Source of the DNA: Miscanthus floridulus
Lineage: Eukaryota; Streptophyta; Magnoliopsida; Poales; Poaceae
DNA length: 64,000 nucleotides
Direction: 5' to 3'
Assembly: GCF_019320115.1 (NCBI RefSeq)
Contig: NC_089584.1
Location: 103,849,208 to 103,913,207, forward strand
The first letter of the stretch is position 1. Every line of letters begins with the position of its first letter. Position numbers and translations under genes: made by a program. Below the pieces are notes generated by a model. That model was given only the letters and a program-made list of their open reading frames with translations, made no database searches and was not told the origin of the DNA. Shown one piece after another: positions 53,441 to 64,000 of the stretch.

Positions 53441-54650
53441 ACTCATCTAGGGGCTTTGTGAAGATATCGGCTAGTTGGTTTTTGGTGCTAACATGATGAA
53501 ATTGCGATATCTCCTTTGTCTTCGTGGTCTCTCAAAAAGTGATGCCGGATGTCTATGTGCTTTGTTCGAGAGTGGTTTATGGGGTTGTTTGCCAACTTAA
53601 TGGCACTCTTGTTGTCACACAAAAGGGGAATCTTGGTTAGCTCACAACCAAAGTCTTTAAGAGTTTGCTTCATCCAAAGTAGTTGGGCATAACATGCACC
53701 GGCTGCCACATACTCGGCTTCGATGGTGGACAGAGCAATGGAGTTTTGCTTCTTAGAGGTCCAAGACAACAAAGACCTACCAATAAATGGTCAAGTCCCG
53801 GTGGTACTCTTTCGGTTTACTTTACAACCAGCATAATCCAAATCAGAATAGCCAAGTAACTCGAAAGTGGAACCTTTAGGATACCACAAGCCAAGATTAG
53901 GAGTGTGCACTAAATATCGAAAAAATCTCTTAACGGCCATCAAATGACATTCTTTTGGATTAGCTTGAAATCTTGCACACATGTACACACTAAGGATAAT
54001 ATTGGGCCTAGATGCACAATGGTAAAGGAGGGATGCAATCATGGAGCGATATACCTTTTGATCGATGTCCTTTCCTCCTTGATCAAGGTCAAGATGTCCA
54101 TTGGTTGGCATAGGTGTCTTGATGGGCTTGGATTTGTCAATGTCAAACTTCTTCAACATGTTGTTGGTGTGCTTGGTTTGACTTATGAACATGCCATCCT
54201 TGAGTTGTTTGATTTGGAATCCAAGAAAGAACTTCAACTCTCCTATCATGGACATCTCAAACCTATTTGTCATAATCCTACTGAATTCCTCACAAAAAGC
54301 CACATTAATACTACCAAATATTATGTCATCGACATATATTTAGTAAACAAAGATATCATTATTGACTTTATGGGTAAATAAAGTAGCATCGGCCTTTCCT
54401 ATCTCAAACCCTTGTTTGAGTAGGAAATCCTTCAAGCAATAATACCAAGCTCTAGGGGCTTGTTTGAGCCCATAGACCGCCTTGTTGAGCTTGTAGACGT
54501 GGTTGGGATACTTAGGGTCTTCAAAGCCCGGTGGTTGCTCTACATACACCAACTCAGATAGGGGGCCGTTGAGAAATGCACTCTTCACATCTATTTGATA
54601 TAGCTTGAAATCATGATGAGCGGCATACTCTCTAAGATCTGAATGCCACA
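53440..54650 (-). pseudogene. Sirevirus A reverse transcriptase and RNase H
   Basis: Minus strand. [20 protein letters not shown] and [14 protein letters not shown] (54640-54340), then TAA at 54340-54342 just before IYVDDIIFGS. Next ELKFFLGFQIKQLKDGMFIS, YRSMIASLLYHCASRPNI, and RNase H (SIALSTIEAEYVAAGACYAQ, TKHIDIRHHFLRDHEDKGDI). Clearly a different copy from Sirevirus B. Upstream of about 54640 the RT is cut and Sirevirus C sequence begins. Confidence 0.88.
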
Positions 54651-54689
54651 CCACTATTGAGGTAGGCATTGTAGAAGTCCTCCTACAAC

Positions 54690-55346
54690 ACTATGTACAA
54701 TTGCTCTGAAGCACGCCCATCCCACCTCGGCGGAAACCACTGCTCAAACTCCACAAAATGGAGATACTACACCTATCTAGCTGTGGCTGCTCGCAAGTCC
54801 AAGTGTACCACTTGAGGTGGACCCTGTGGTCTGGGAGGTGGATGAGAACCACATCTCTGTGTCTTAGGCCTCGGTGACACCTAGGTGTGAGTACGACTAG
54901 AACATCGAAGCCATGGCTGTTCTGCCTGCTCTGTCTACTCTGCCTGCTCTAGGTGCTCTGCCTACTCCTGGTGCAGCTCGGTCTCCTCCTAAGGCTCAAT
55001 CTCCTCCACCCAAGCACCCTCTAGTGCATCCTCCAGAGATACACGCCAACCTCCAAGCATGATAGCACCATGTGGACTACCAAGACTGGCCTCAAGCTGC
55101 TCAACTGCGCTCCACTGAGCTGGTGACAATTGATCGCCAGCGAATACCACTGCCTCTCCCACCTCTCTCAGCACGCTCTACGGCGACGGCCACTATTGCT
55201 GCTCTCTCTGCCTCTTTGTCACCTGTCTTGCACTTCTTCTTTATAGTGGTCTTCTTTGGCCCCTTTCCCTTTTCCTACTCTATTAGGCGAGGCGGACGCC
55301 TCTCATCATCGCCGGGGCCACCCCCAACATTCTTGCAATGAGCCAT
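54690..55346 (-). pseudogene. N-terminal part of the Sirevirus C extra ORF
   Basis: Starts MAHCKNVGGGPGDDERRPPR at 55346, then TAG, then a basic KGKGPKKTTIKKK stretch. Several more stops follow. It has the position (after pol) and the charged, Gly/Pro-rich start of plant retrotransposon extra ORFs. The conserved middle domain seen in Sirevirus A is not reached. Assignment is by position and style rather than by a domain. Confidence 0.45.
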
Positions 55347-56140
55347 AACTGACACTACAAAGAACTCAACTGACTAGCAAAGGACCACTACCACTGACAA
55401 AGGACAACTATCATTAACTTCCCCTAGCACTAAGAATCACTGCCCAACTAACACTTGCTGAGGCTTGGCCTCAATCCATACATATGGGCTTGGCCTCGAG
55501 TTTATCTATCACTGCTCAACTGCCACTACCTCACTGCCCAACTCACTGCACAAGATAGAATAGGAAGTATACATAAGCAACATTATATTCTAGAGGTAAG
55601 CAAGGTCCTATTGAAGCAAGCAATTGGATAAGAAAGGAATGAGTAATGGCTTGCTACCTGAGGAAGGAAGAAGGAAACCCTGCGAAAAGGTAAGTCACTG
55701 ACGGCATAGGGGCACCAATGATATCACAACAAAGAGTCAAGAGACCAAGCACTGTCGGCCAAAGAGATCGTCGATGTGCAGCACCGAAAGCTGATGAGGG
55801 GCGTGCGCGGTCGTCAGAGTCAAGAAAAACAACAGCAAGGTCGGTGGAAGAGGCTCCGACAGTGGTGGTGACGGGCATGATGAGTGTGGGCATGGTGAGG
55901 GAGGTGTGGCAGCCGGAGAGGGCATGGCGTGTGAGAGTGGTGGCGCAATGCACAATGAGAGAGGTACGGTTGCGGCGGCCAATGAGTGGCATGGTGGCTA
56001 GAGAGGCACAACGATGATGGTGGTTAGGGTTAGAGAGGTGGCGGCATGACATACAGAGAGAGAAGGATGGGCATAGTCAAAAGAAAAGGAAGAGGGTGGG
56101 TCCCCATGTGTCAGTCAAATTTTGAAACAAATCTCGTGAA
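55347..56140. other. Sirevirus C spacer, nothing recognised
   Basis: Purine-rich in part (55860-56050). Frames on both strands are open by composition only. Confidence 0.45.
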
Positions 56141-56149
56141 CACAGTTGC

Positions 56150-56460
56150 AACCGGATGCGCAGATGCAAATGACCTGACGCTGCTCCCCCAGAGTCCGAT
56201 CACAAATAGAGAGCTCCAGAATGCCTTAGACAGTGTCCGGACGCGTCCGTGGCACTATGATAGGACGTAGAGCTAAGTCTGGTCAATCCTATGTTCCATC
56301 TCACACTGACCAGACGCTAATTTCAACTTGTCACCGGATGCGCGTGAAACACTATTGATCGTCCGGTCCCTCTTAAGTTACTATATCTCCTCCTGATGTA
56401 CTGTCCAGACACTGCAATGGGTGTGTCCAGTCCCTACGTCTAGTCCCTCTTCAGCTTTGT
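56150..56460. repeat. Palindrome cluster of Sirevirus C between pol and the extra ORF
   Basis: Contains GTCCGGACGCGTCCGTGG near 56237 and several CCGGATGCGC / CGTCCGGTC variants, the same motif class as the LTRs of Sirevirus B. Confidence 0.75.
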
Positions 56461-56949
56461 TTACTCCTCCTTTCTTCACAACACTTTCTCCGAATCAAGT
56501 CCCAACTTCAATAAGAGCCAAATAAACACCAAATGGGATAGATATAAGAGACCTCTCTCAGACCCTCGAGTTTTTCAAAATAATTTTCCTTTGGCTATAA
56601 TTCTTTTTAGGAAAATAGGCAACAAATAGGGCGAGAAGCAACGTGTGGCCACACAAAAGGATTTGTAACCAATAGGAGCTTCAAATGCTCTCCCTGTTTG
56701 TGGATGAATGCAGCGGATGCTCAAAAGATAACCAAAAAGAAACAACAAAGCAACATACATGCATATGCAATGCAATATGAGAAATGTAGGGCTAGTTGCT
56801 TGTCAAGTTTGATCCAAGGTTAAGCTTTTTCACATGTTTTTGGCAGTTATCTTAACCATGTTAGACAAGCCCTAAGTGCATTACTAAAAATTAAACATGT
56901 TTTATATTACAATGCAATGCAAAGAACAACATAAGCTTATTTTTTAGTG

Positions 56950-57090
56950 AAGTTACTTAGGTCAAGCACATTGAGCTCATTCCTCAACCGACAAAACATA
57001 GCCTCATCTAGTGGTTTTGTGAAGATATCCGTCAATTGATCCTCGGTCCTTACATCTTCTAGTGATATATCATTTTTAGCAACCTGATCT
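56950..57090 (-). pseudogene. C-terminal end of Sirevirus C pol
   Basis: Minus strand AKNDISLEDVRTEDQLTDIF then TKPLDEAMFCRLRNELNV, the conserved end of Copia RNase H. It joins the piece at 58999-59366 once the solo LTR and one GATCT are removed. Confidence 0.85.
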
Positions 57091-58998
57091 TGTTTACACC
57101 AAAATTTGGGAAGGAGATTTGCAGGAACTCAAAAGCTCCCAAGATCGTGTCATCGAGGAATCAATTACATAAAGGTCGATATCAGCTGATTTGAATGCAG
57201 TATTGGAATTGGCTCTCTCCAGATAGCGCCAGCAGATAACGATAAAAGCTGCGGTTGACGTCAGGAAAAAACATGTTGGACTCTACAAAAAGGGAAAAAT
57301 TAGGGTCCAAGTTATCTTAAATTAGGAATGTTTTCTCTTATGCCAAAGATTGCAATGAGTCATGATTAAGTAGGATTCATGCATAGGTTCTGGGTATAAA
57401 TATTAGACCCCGGCTATTGTAAAGGACACACAATCAATCAAATACAAGTTACTTACTTTTTTGGCTCCGGCCACCTCTTAGGAGTAGGAGTAGAGTAGAT
57501 CTTGGCGAGTTCTTCAGCGAGTAGGGCTGCATCGGTCCGACCGACCTCTTGCTTGTCTATAAGTACTGTCATGGCTTATACTTCTGTTTGTACGGCTACA
57601 TCGATCCTGTCGACCTCCACTGCGACTCTGGTATAAGCTAGTTATCGACTCTTGTCTAGTTCAAGTATGGTTGCATCGATCCGGTCGACCTCCACTGCTC
57701 GAACTAGATTAAGGTCAAATTATCGGCTCTACCTAAGAGTGGCAATCTTTGGTAGATTCATTAAGTTACCAATCTAGCTGATGTTCTTATCATCATTAGT
57801 TTGCAACAACATCAACCTGCCCGATCGAGATTGATTTAGATCGGCCTCATATCCTTTGGGTCCGTCGTTTGCTTTGTCACAATATGATACTTCTTACAAT
57901 GAACGATGGGTTATGTCTTATCGGCTATTCTATTTCGATCTTGATCGCGCATAGTATGCGGTTAAGGCATGAATAATCTTGAAGAGGTTTGCTAGCTAGT
58001 TAAATCTAGTTTATAGTTCACCATTATGTCTGTAACAATCGGGTCGATCCCCACTGATGGCACTATAGATTGGAGGATGCTAGTTAGTAGATTTGTTCCT
58101 GATTAGGTGTGAGCTTAGCTGTTTGTTATGCCTGCATCGGCTAAATAGTTGATTGCCTGTGTGTTAACACCTATAGTGTGCATCCATGATTCTATTAAGC
58201 GTGAACAGATCTATGTACTTTAAAGGTTTGATTCGTTGTCTTTTTCACAGCTGCATCGATCTGGTCGAACCCCACTGTTAGAGATAGCAGGTTGAGTCTG
58301 AGGGGTCCATAGGCTTGTTCATGTGAAATAGTCGATTGTTCACACGCTGTAGTTCTCTTCACCTGAATCAGCTATTTTAGTCGATTCATCCGAGCCTTCA
58401 CGAATAGCATGTCTTTTAGAAAGCCTGTCGAAGTATGGATGTTTTTATGGATTCTTTGGTTTTAGTTTGTTACTATCATCATAGCTGCCATCGATCAGGT
58501 CGAACCTCACTGTTGGTGGTAACAGATTAGATTCAGAGCGTTTGTAGGTCCATTCATATCAGATAGTCGATTTGTTCGCATGTTATATCCTTTATCATTA
58601 GATCCATCAGCTTACTGCTTTATACTGATTACATCTATCTAGCTGATGATCTCATTTATATCTACATGTACTATATTCGTCAACATAAAGTCAAATGCTA
58701 CCCACGAGCTTTACAGTCCATAACACCAATTTCTATGCGTATCGGCTATTCAGTCACTTTTCACATCTGGCTGCTTCTGAAGCGGCACACTTGGAACTGT
58801 CTAGGTACAGACCAATATGTTCCACCTTAAATTAATGATAAATTTTCTCTCCTTGTCAATTGCAGGGTCAAATTGACTGGCACGTCTTAGGAGGAATACG
58901 CATGATCGACTAACCCTACATTGAAGCCAGGCGGATCTCCAGCTCCATCGAGCAGACCCTTCCGGCTTGCTATGTGTTGACACATTTTCATGTCGATA
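57091..58998 (+). repeat. Solo LTR of the Gypsy B family, inserted in Sirevirus C
   Basis: 1,908 bp beginning TGTTTACACCAAAATTTGG and ending CATTTTCATGTCGATA, with GATCT duplicated at 57086-57090 and 58999-59003. TATAAATA at 57395-57402. The end matches the CATTTTCATGCCGACA just before the Gypsy B interior (59416-59431) apart from two C-to-T changes. A single LTR with target duplications and no interior is a solo LTR. Confidence 0.9.
57526..58515 (+). repeat. Dispersed 25-bp motif in the solo LTR
   Basis: Six copies or more of GCATCGATCCGGTCGACCTC-like sequence followed by CACTG, at about 57528, 57596, 57670, 58032, 58250 and 58485. All are in the same orientation, downstream of the TATA box. 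Confidence 0.85.
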
Positions 58999-59366
58999 GA
59001 TCTCTAAGAAAGTGATGATGGATATCTATGTGCTTGGTGTGAGAGTGTTGAACAGGTTATTAGCAAGTTTTACTGCGCTCTCATTGTCACACAAAAGAGG
59101 TACCTTTTCTAGAACTACACCATAGTCTAGAAGAGTTTACTTCATGTAAAGTATTTGTGCACAACAAGCACCCGCGGCAATGTACTCCACCTCGGCAGTG
59201 GACAAGGCCACACTATTTTGCTTCTTGGAGGTCCAAGACACTAGTGATCTACCAAGCAAATAGCACCCTTCGGATGTGCCTTTTCTATCAATTTTGCAAC
59301 TGGCATAATCCAAATCAGAATAGCTAACTAGTTGGAATCTCGATCCTTTGGGATACCAAAGACCAA
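58999..59366 (-). pseudogene. Sirevirus C RNase H
   Basis: Minus strand GLWYPKGSRFQLVSYSDLDY, GRSLVSWTSKKQNSVALSTA, EVEYIAAGACCAQILYMK. Cut at 59366 by Gypsy B and at 58999 by the solo LTR. Confidence 0.87.
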
Positions 59367-59465
59367 TTCTGGCATGCCTGGTATGACACACATTTTTGTC
59401 ATGCCTGGTATGACACATTTTCATGCCGACACACATTCTGGCATGCCTGGTATGACACCACAATC
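59366..59465 (+). repeat. LTR terminus and leader of Gypsy B with a triplicated 19-mer
   Basis: GGCATGCCTGGTATGACAC occurs at 59371-59389, as GTCATGCCTGGTATGACAC at 59398-59416, and again at 59440-59458. The LTR terminus CATTTTCATGCCGACA (59416-59431) lies between copies two and three. A possible primer-binding site starts at TGG 59439. Confidence 0.75.
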
Positions 59466-59471
59466 GTCATA

Positions 59472-61566
59472 GTGGCTTACAACAATAATGACATCATTGT
59501 GGTACCTTATGTAGACCTACTTGATGGAGATAAAGATGTCATCAGCAAAGCTATAGAAGAATTTCATAACAAGTGTTTGTTGTCCTACACCAAGACACGT
59601 GACAATATAATTATTCAGAAATATCCACTACCAAGAGTTCTGTTGCATGGGCAGACAGATGCAGATGAAGCTAAAGATAGGCGTTTCTTCATGGAAGTTG
59701 TAAATAAATCTGTTCATGATGCCATATCAAACCATACTGAAGTTTTCTTGACCACATTCCACAACACCATGAAAGAGGTGTTTCATGGGTTTCTAGTTGA
59801 TCAGGTTGGGCTGGCTTATTACATCATTCCACATTTGTTGACTCAAGGGACTAATCAAGCTGGTACTAGCCATCAAGAAACAACACCCGCTAGTCATGAT
59901 GATGTCTAGGTGGTTCAGAGCTCATCTGAGCAAGTTCAAGGTGCTAATGCTAATCAAATACAGTATAATCCTAGATCATCATAACAGCATGTGCAACAGT
60001 CGACGGGGCAAGCTCGGAATCAAATGGTCAATTTTGGCACATTAGGCCAGATACCATCGTTGGCTTAAAAAATAGCACCATCAGTTCAAAGAATTCATAG
60101 AGATATAGATCCTAACATTTACAACTAGAGACTTTAAGCAGTAAACCAGCAGAGGACCCAGTAGATAGAGATTCCATAAGGATATCATTATGGCATGGAT
60201 TATAATACTCTTCACATGATTCTGAATCTAGGATACCAAGGTACTCGGAATTTTAATCCACAGATGAGTCAGCAGTTGCTGAGAAATCCAAATTCAAATG
60301 CTGATGAGTTGTTGCTTAAAGTGACCGAGATGATGAAGAATCAGTTCAGTTTGAAGCCAAAAGGGTAGACCTTTTCGTACAAATGCCCATATTTAGAATG
60401 GTATGATTTGGTCGCTCTCTGAGCGAATTATAGATTCCTAGAGTTTGCTAAGTTCATTGGCTAAGATAGCACAAGCACAATAGAACATGTTAGTTGGTAT
60501 CTTACACAGTTGGGCGAAGCATCCATTGAAGAGGCCCATCGAGTTCGCTTCTTCTCCTTGTCTCTGTCAGGGCCAGCATTTACTTGGTTTTCATCACTGC
60601 CAGTTAACTCCATTACCAAGTGGGCTGACCTAGAGAAGAAGTTTCATATATATTTTTATACTGGGACTGGAGAAAAGAAGATTACCGATTTGACAACTAT
60701 AAGGCAGAGAAGTAATGAATCGGGCACCGAGTTTCTTCAGAGATTTCGAGAAACCAGAAATCTGTGCTTCTCACTAAACTTGACTGATGATCAACTAGTT
60801 GCTTTGGCCATTCAAGGAATGTTGCCAATATGGAGAGAGAATCTACTGGAACAAGAATTTGACAACTTGGGTCAATTGGCTTAACTAGTGGCAACGCTCA
60901 ATAGCCAATTTTAGAATATACGTAGAGATACCCGATTTCCAGAAAAGTACCACAATGGCCGAAGCTTATAATCCGTATTCGGTCGATGACTGCCATGAGG
61001 ATGATGAGGAAGAAGTTACCATGGCTGAATGGAATTGGGGTAAGAAGACAGTAATGGTGTCAAATCCTTGGGGAAGAGGAGTAGAAGAGAGCTATGACTT
61101 CGACGTCACAAAATCAGACAAGCTCTTCGATTTCTTGCTTGAGAAGGGACAGATCAAGTTGCCCGATAATCATGTTATGTTGTCCCCTGATCAGTTGAAG
61201 AATAAGAAGTTTTGCAAGTTTCATAATGCTACATCTCATTCTACTAATGAATGCAGAGTTTTTCGGCAGCATATACAGAGGGCTATTCAGCAAGGAAGGC
61301 TCAAATTCGATACGCCTCAGAAGATGAAAGTTGACGATAATCCTTTCCTAGGAGATCAAAACATGGTCGATGCTAGGCTGCTCAAGGGGAAGACTAAAGT
61401 CCTAACATCAGTTAGATCAAGAGAAATTGGAACAGTCGATCCCGAGATGCAAATATTGGCTGATGTATATAGAAAGATTAGAAGGCGTTGTGACGAGCAA
61501 AAGAGCCGATATGAGCATGGAGAGATGTCAAAGGATGGGGTGACAAGGCCACGTGTTACATCTTGA
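59472..61566 (+). pseudogene. Gypsy B gag
   Basis: First block 59472-59909 (MAYNNNDIIVVPYVDLLDGD...), then TAG-broken sequence. 60510-60884 is the retrotransposon gag domain: RVRFFSLSLSGPAFTWFSSL, ITKWADLEKKFHIYFYTG, LTTIRQRSNESGTEFLQRF. 60955-61566 has FCKFHNATSHSTNECRVF, a CX3H...C zinc-binding motif. Stops lie near 59907, 59982, 60127 and 60882. The encoded protein would coat element RNA. Confidence 0.85.
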
Positions 61567-62170
61567 ATTTTTTGAATAAATCGTAGTGGCAGAAGGAAAG
61601 GATTATCAGTATTGGTTAGAAGAGCAAGAATACCAGCATCAACAGGAGAAAGAGAGGTATGAAAGAAAACAAGCCGAATCACATTGGAATTGTCCTTTCT
61701 TCAGACATTACTAGAAAGAAGGTTTGAAATTGCCTACAAGAAATAACTATCCAGAATGCAGCGAGCAATATTGGGAGTTCAGGCAATCTCAAGCCAATCG
61801 CCGGTCCATCCATGCTCAAGATGAGTATCATCATAATAACATGGATCGGCGACTAAAAATAGAAATGTTCATGATCGGCTAGGAAAGCGAGTTGTTGATC
61901 AAAACTGGGCTGATTGTGAAGAGGAAAGTAATGAGGAAGAATATGTTTGGCAGGAAGGCCAATGGTGTCCAGGAGGTCTAACAAGAAGCCAGAAAAGAAG
62001 AGTGCAACGGCTAAGGAACAGAGAATTGGAATAGGCTCAAGCATCTGGTAGACCTCAAGTGTGGCATGCTAAGCAAACAGCCGATACAAGGCAACCATCG
62101 ACTAATATTCAAATGGCTTTTTTATTGCCATCAGAATTCAAAGCTCCAGCAAATCAAGAAGATTAATGAG
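61567..62170 (+). pseudogene. Gypsy B gag C-terminal region with second zinc motif
   Basis: Reads HWNCPFFRHY then KEGLKLPTRNNYPECSEQYW, a degraded Cys-rich motif found in the gags of some grass Gypsy families. At least two expected Cys are now Tyr. Several stops. Confidence 0.65.
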
Positions 62171-62175
62171 ATTTC

Positions 62176-62560
62176 GATGAATCAGAGTATGAAGAAATAG
62201 TTGCCAAGTTGATAGTTATACAACAGGCTATATTCGATAAGCCAGTCAAGCATCGGCACTTAAAGGCTTTATACATAAAAGGTTTTGTTGATAGGAAGCT
62301 GATGAGCAAGATGTTGGTGGACGGAGGTGCTTCTTTTAATCTTATGCCTTACACCACTTTTTGTAAACTTGGCAAAGGACCAGTAGATTTGATTGAGACT
62401 GACATGATGCTTAAGGATTTTGGAGGTAATGCATCTAAGACCCACGGGGCAATGAATATCGAACTGACAATCGGGAGTAAGACTCTGCTCACCACATTCT
62501 TTGTCATCGATGGGAAAGGTTCATACAGTTTACTCCTTGGTCATGATTAGATTCATGCAA
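62176..62560 (+). pseudogene. Gypsy B aspartic protease
   Basis: KMLVDGGASFNLMPYTTF holds the Asp-Gly-Gly active site, and SYSLLLGHD is the closing ILGR-like strand. TAG at 62548-62550 replaces the expected Trp. Confidence 0.85.
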
Positions 62561-62785
62561 ACTGCTATGTGCCATCAACCATGCATTAGTGTCTAGTTCA
62601 ATGGCATAGAGACGATGTCGAGCTGGTTCGCACTGATGAATCTGTGAGTATCGCAATAGCCGATCTAGTATTTTGGGAGCTAGAAGACGAGTGTTTTCTA
62701 GCAAGTTATGGGAAGAAGGCTTCATTAGAATCAATAATGAAAGTCAATAGCTGATCCAAGCAGTTGGCTTTGAAAATTTGTTTTA

Positions 62786-64000
62786 ATGGATAATCCAATA
62801 GATGGTACAGATGGCAAACTAGGACATGGCTTTACTTCGGTCGATAAATTAGAAGAGGTAGATATTGGTTCTAGAGATAGGCCTAGGCCAATGTTTGTAA
62901 GTGCCAAGTTGGATCCTGAGTATAAGCAAGAGTTAGTCAATTTATTAAAGGAATTTAAAGACTATTTTGCTTGGGAATACTATGAGATGCCTGGTCTAGA
63001 CCGATCGATTGTTGAACATCAATTGCCAATCAAACCTGGATATCGGCCGTTTAAACAAGCTCTGAGGAGATTCAACCCAAACTTACTTGATGATATCAAA
63101 AAGGAGACTAAAAGGTTACTGGAAGCAATGTTTATCTGACTGTGCCGATATGCAGAGTGGATATCAAATGTTGTTCCTGTGTATAAGAAGAATGGGAAGT
63201 TAAGAGTTTGCATCGATTTCAAAGATTTGAACAAGGCCACACCCATGGATGGTTATCCGATGCCGATAGCCGATATGTTGGTAGACGCAACAGCCGAGCA
63301 CAAGGTTATTAGCTTCATGGACGGCAATGCAGGATATAACCAAAATTTCCATGGCTAAGGAAGACATAGCAAAGACCGCTTTCAGATGCCCTGGCGCAAT
63401 CGGTTTATTTGAGTGGGTTGTGATGACCTTTGGTCTTAAGAATGCCGGTGCAACTTATTAGAGGGCAATGAATTATATTTTTCATAAGTTGATCGGCAGG
63501 ATTGTTGAAATCTACATTGATGATGTGATGATAAAATCCAAGTGGTACAAGGAGCATCTAGCTGATTTGCGGGAGACTCTGGAAGGCACAAGAAAACATG
63601 GTCTAAAGATGAATCCTAATAAGTGTGCCTTTGGAGTATCAGCTGGACAATTCTTGGGTTTCATGGTCTACGAGAGAGGAATCGAAGTTGGTTAAAAAAG
63701 CATGAAAGCAATTGATGAGGTAGTGCCCCCAACTACTAAAATAGAGTTACAATCTTTGCTTGGCAAAATTAATTTTATCAGGAGGTTTATTTCAAATTTG
63801 TCAGAGAGAGTTCTGCCATTTTCTCCCTTGTTGAAGTCAAAAAATGATCAAGAATTTAAATGGGGCGATGTACAACAAAAGGCATTTGAGGAGATAAAAG
63901 AATATATGAAATGTCTGCCCGTGCTGATCCCTCCTCAGCAAGGTAAGCCTTTTAAGTTGTACATATCAGCCTATAACTGGACAATTGGATCGGCCCTGAT
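62786..64000 (+). pseudogene. Gypsy B reverse transcriptase and start of RNase H
   Basis: SIVEHQLPIKPGYRPFKQAL (RT entry), LRVCIDFKDLNKATP, DGYPMPIADMLVDA, a frameshift near 63340, TFGLKNAGATY then TAG where Gln is expected, and EIYIDDVMIKSK (YIDD catalytic motif, near 63510). Then PNKCAFGVSAGQFLGFMV and QSLLGKINFIRRFI. FKLYISAYNWTIGSAL near the edge is the start of RNase H. A shift and stops make it inactive. Confidence 0.9.

Larger units (their letters stand above)
54650..59366 (-). mobile_element. Sirevirus C fragment (Copia), interrupted by a solo LTR
   Basis: Minus strand, right to left: RNase H (59366-58999), solo LTR insertion, end of pol (57090-56950), spacer with palindromes (56460-56150), extra ORF start (55346). 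Both ends are truncated: at 59366 by the Gypsy B junction and near 54640 by Sirevirus A. Confidence 0.8.
59366..64000 (+). mobile_element. Ty3/Gypsy element B, right end outside window
   Basis: LTR terminus (59412-59431), leader with repeats, gag (59472-61566), second gag part (61567-62170), protease (62176-62560), RT and RNase H start (62786-64000). Many TAG/TAA stops, mostly at expected Gln or Trp codons. Only the last 20 bases of its 5' LTR are present. Confidence 0.9.

Noticed and set aside
55654..56052. 132-residue minus-strand frame rich in His, Thr and Ser
   Set aside because: Composition-driven; all three minus-strand phases are open in the same stretch and no domain is visible.

Overview
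This is a window of nuclear DNA from a grass, most likely a panicoid such as sorghum, sugarcane, Miscanthus or maize. The evidence is GT-AG introns, very GC-rich first exons, and the repeats: Sirevirus-type Copia elements with about 2.1 kb LTRs and palindrome arrays, RTE-type LINEs ending in (GTT)n, CACTA elements with CACTACTA ends and TTTAGTCCCGG subterminal repeats, Tourist, Stowaway and hAT MITEs, and GC-rich Mutator-like elements carrying gene fragments. No bacterial, organellar, tRNA, rRNA or CRISPR features were seen.

Layout. 1-3302: decayed minus-strand Ty3/Gypsy element (protease, gag, PBS, LTR) running off the left edge. 3303-4298: end of another Gypsy LTR. 4299-8979: long minus-strand LTR-like sequence with (TA)n tracts. 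8980-9308: unrecognised broken gene fragment. 10636-17940: the one substantial host gene, a 17-exon NOP2-type rRNA cytosine-5 methyltransferase. Its start exon is missing and one intron holds a folded-back LINE. 18595-22130: MITE, Mutator-like element and a captured FtsH-like fragment. These sit between the gene and 22139-23483, a duplicated and frameshifted copy of the last four NOP2 exons. 25891-26042: one orphan exon of a nucleotide-sugar/triose-phosphate translocator family gene. 26140-27830: transposon-like segment with a GRF zinc-finger gene. 27879-32293: a MAPKKK-like kinase pseudogene cut by a hAT MITE and a 3 kb CACTA element. 32763-36803: MITEs, an LTR fragment and a second CACTA element.

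From 36804 to the right edge the window is nested retrotransposons. Sirevirus A (minus strand) has its 3' LTR at 36804-37977, an extra ORF at about 38490-40331 and RT-RNase H at 53440-54650. Inside it lies a tandem Sirevirus B array with three LTRs (41069-52998), whose leftmost LTR is hit by an RTE LINE. A third Sirevirus, C, follows (54650-59366); its pol is interrupted by a 1.9 kb solo LTR with a GATCT target duplication. A plus-strand Gypsy element of the solo-LTR family (gag, protease, RT with YIDD, start of RNase H) fills 59366-64000 and runs off the right edge.

The genes do not form an operon or pathway. NOP2 is the only candidate for a working gene, and it looks damaged at both ends. 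The window's main interest is its record of insertions: target-site duplications date several of them relative to each other. The structural oddities are a tandem three-LTR Sirevirus, palindrome arrays beside the extra ORF in two Sirevirus families, and an inverted LINE hairpin inside a NOP2 intron. All calls come from reading the sequence; no database search was possible.
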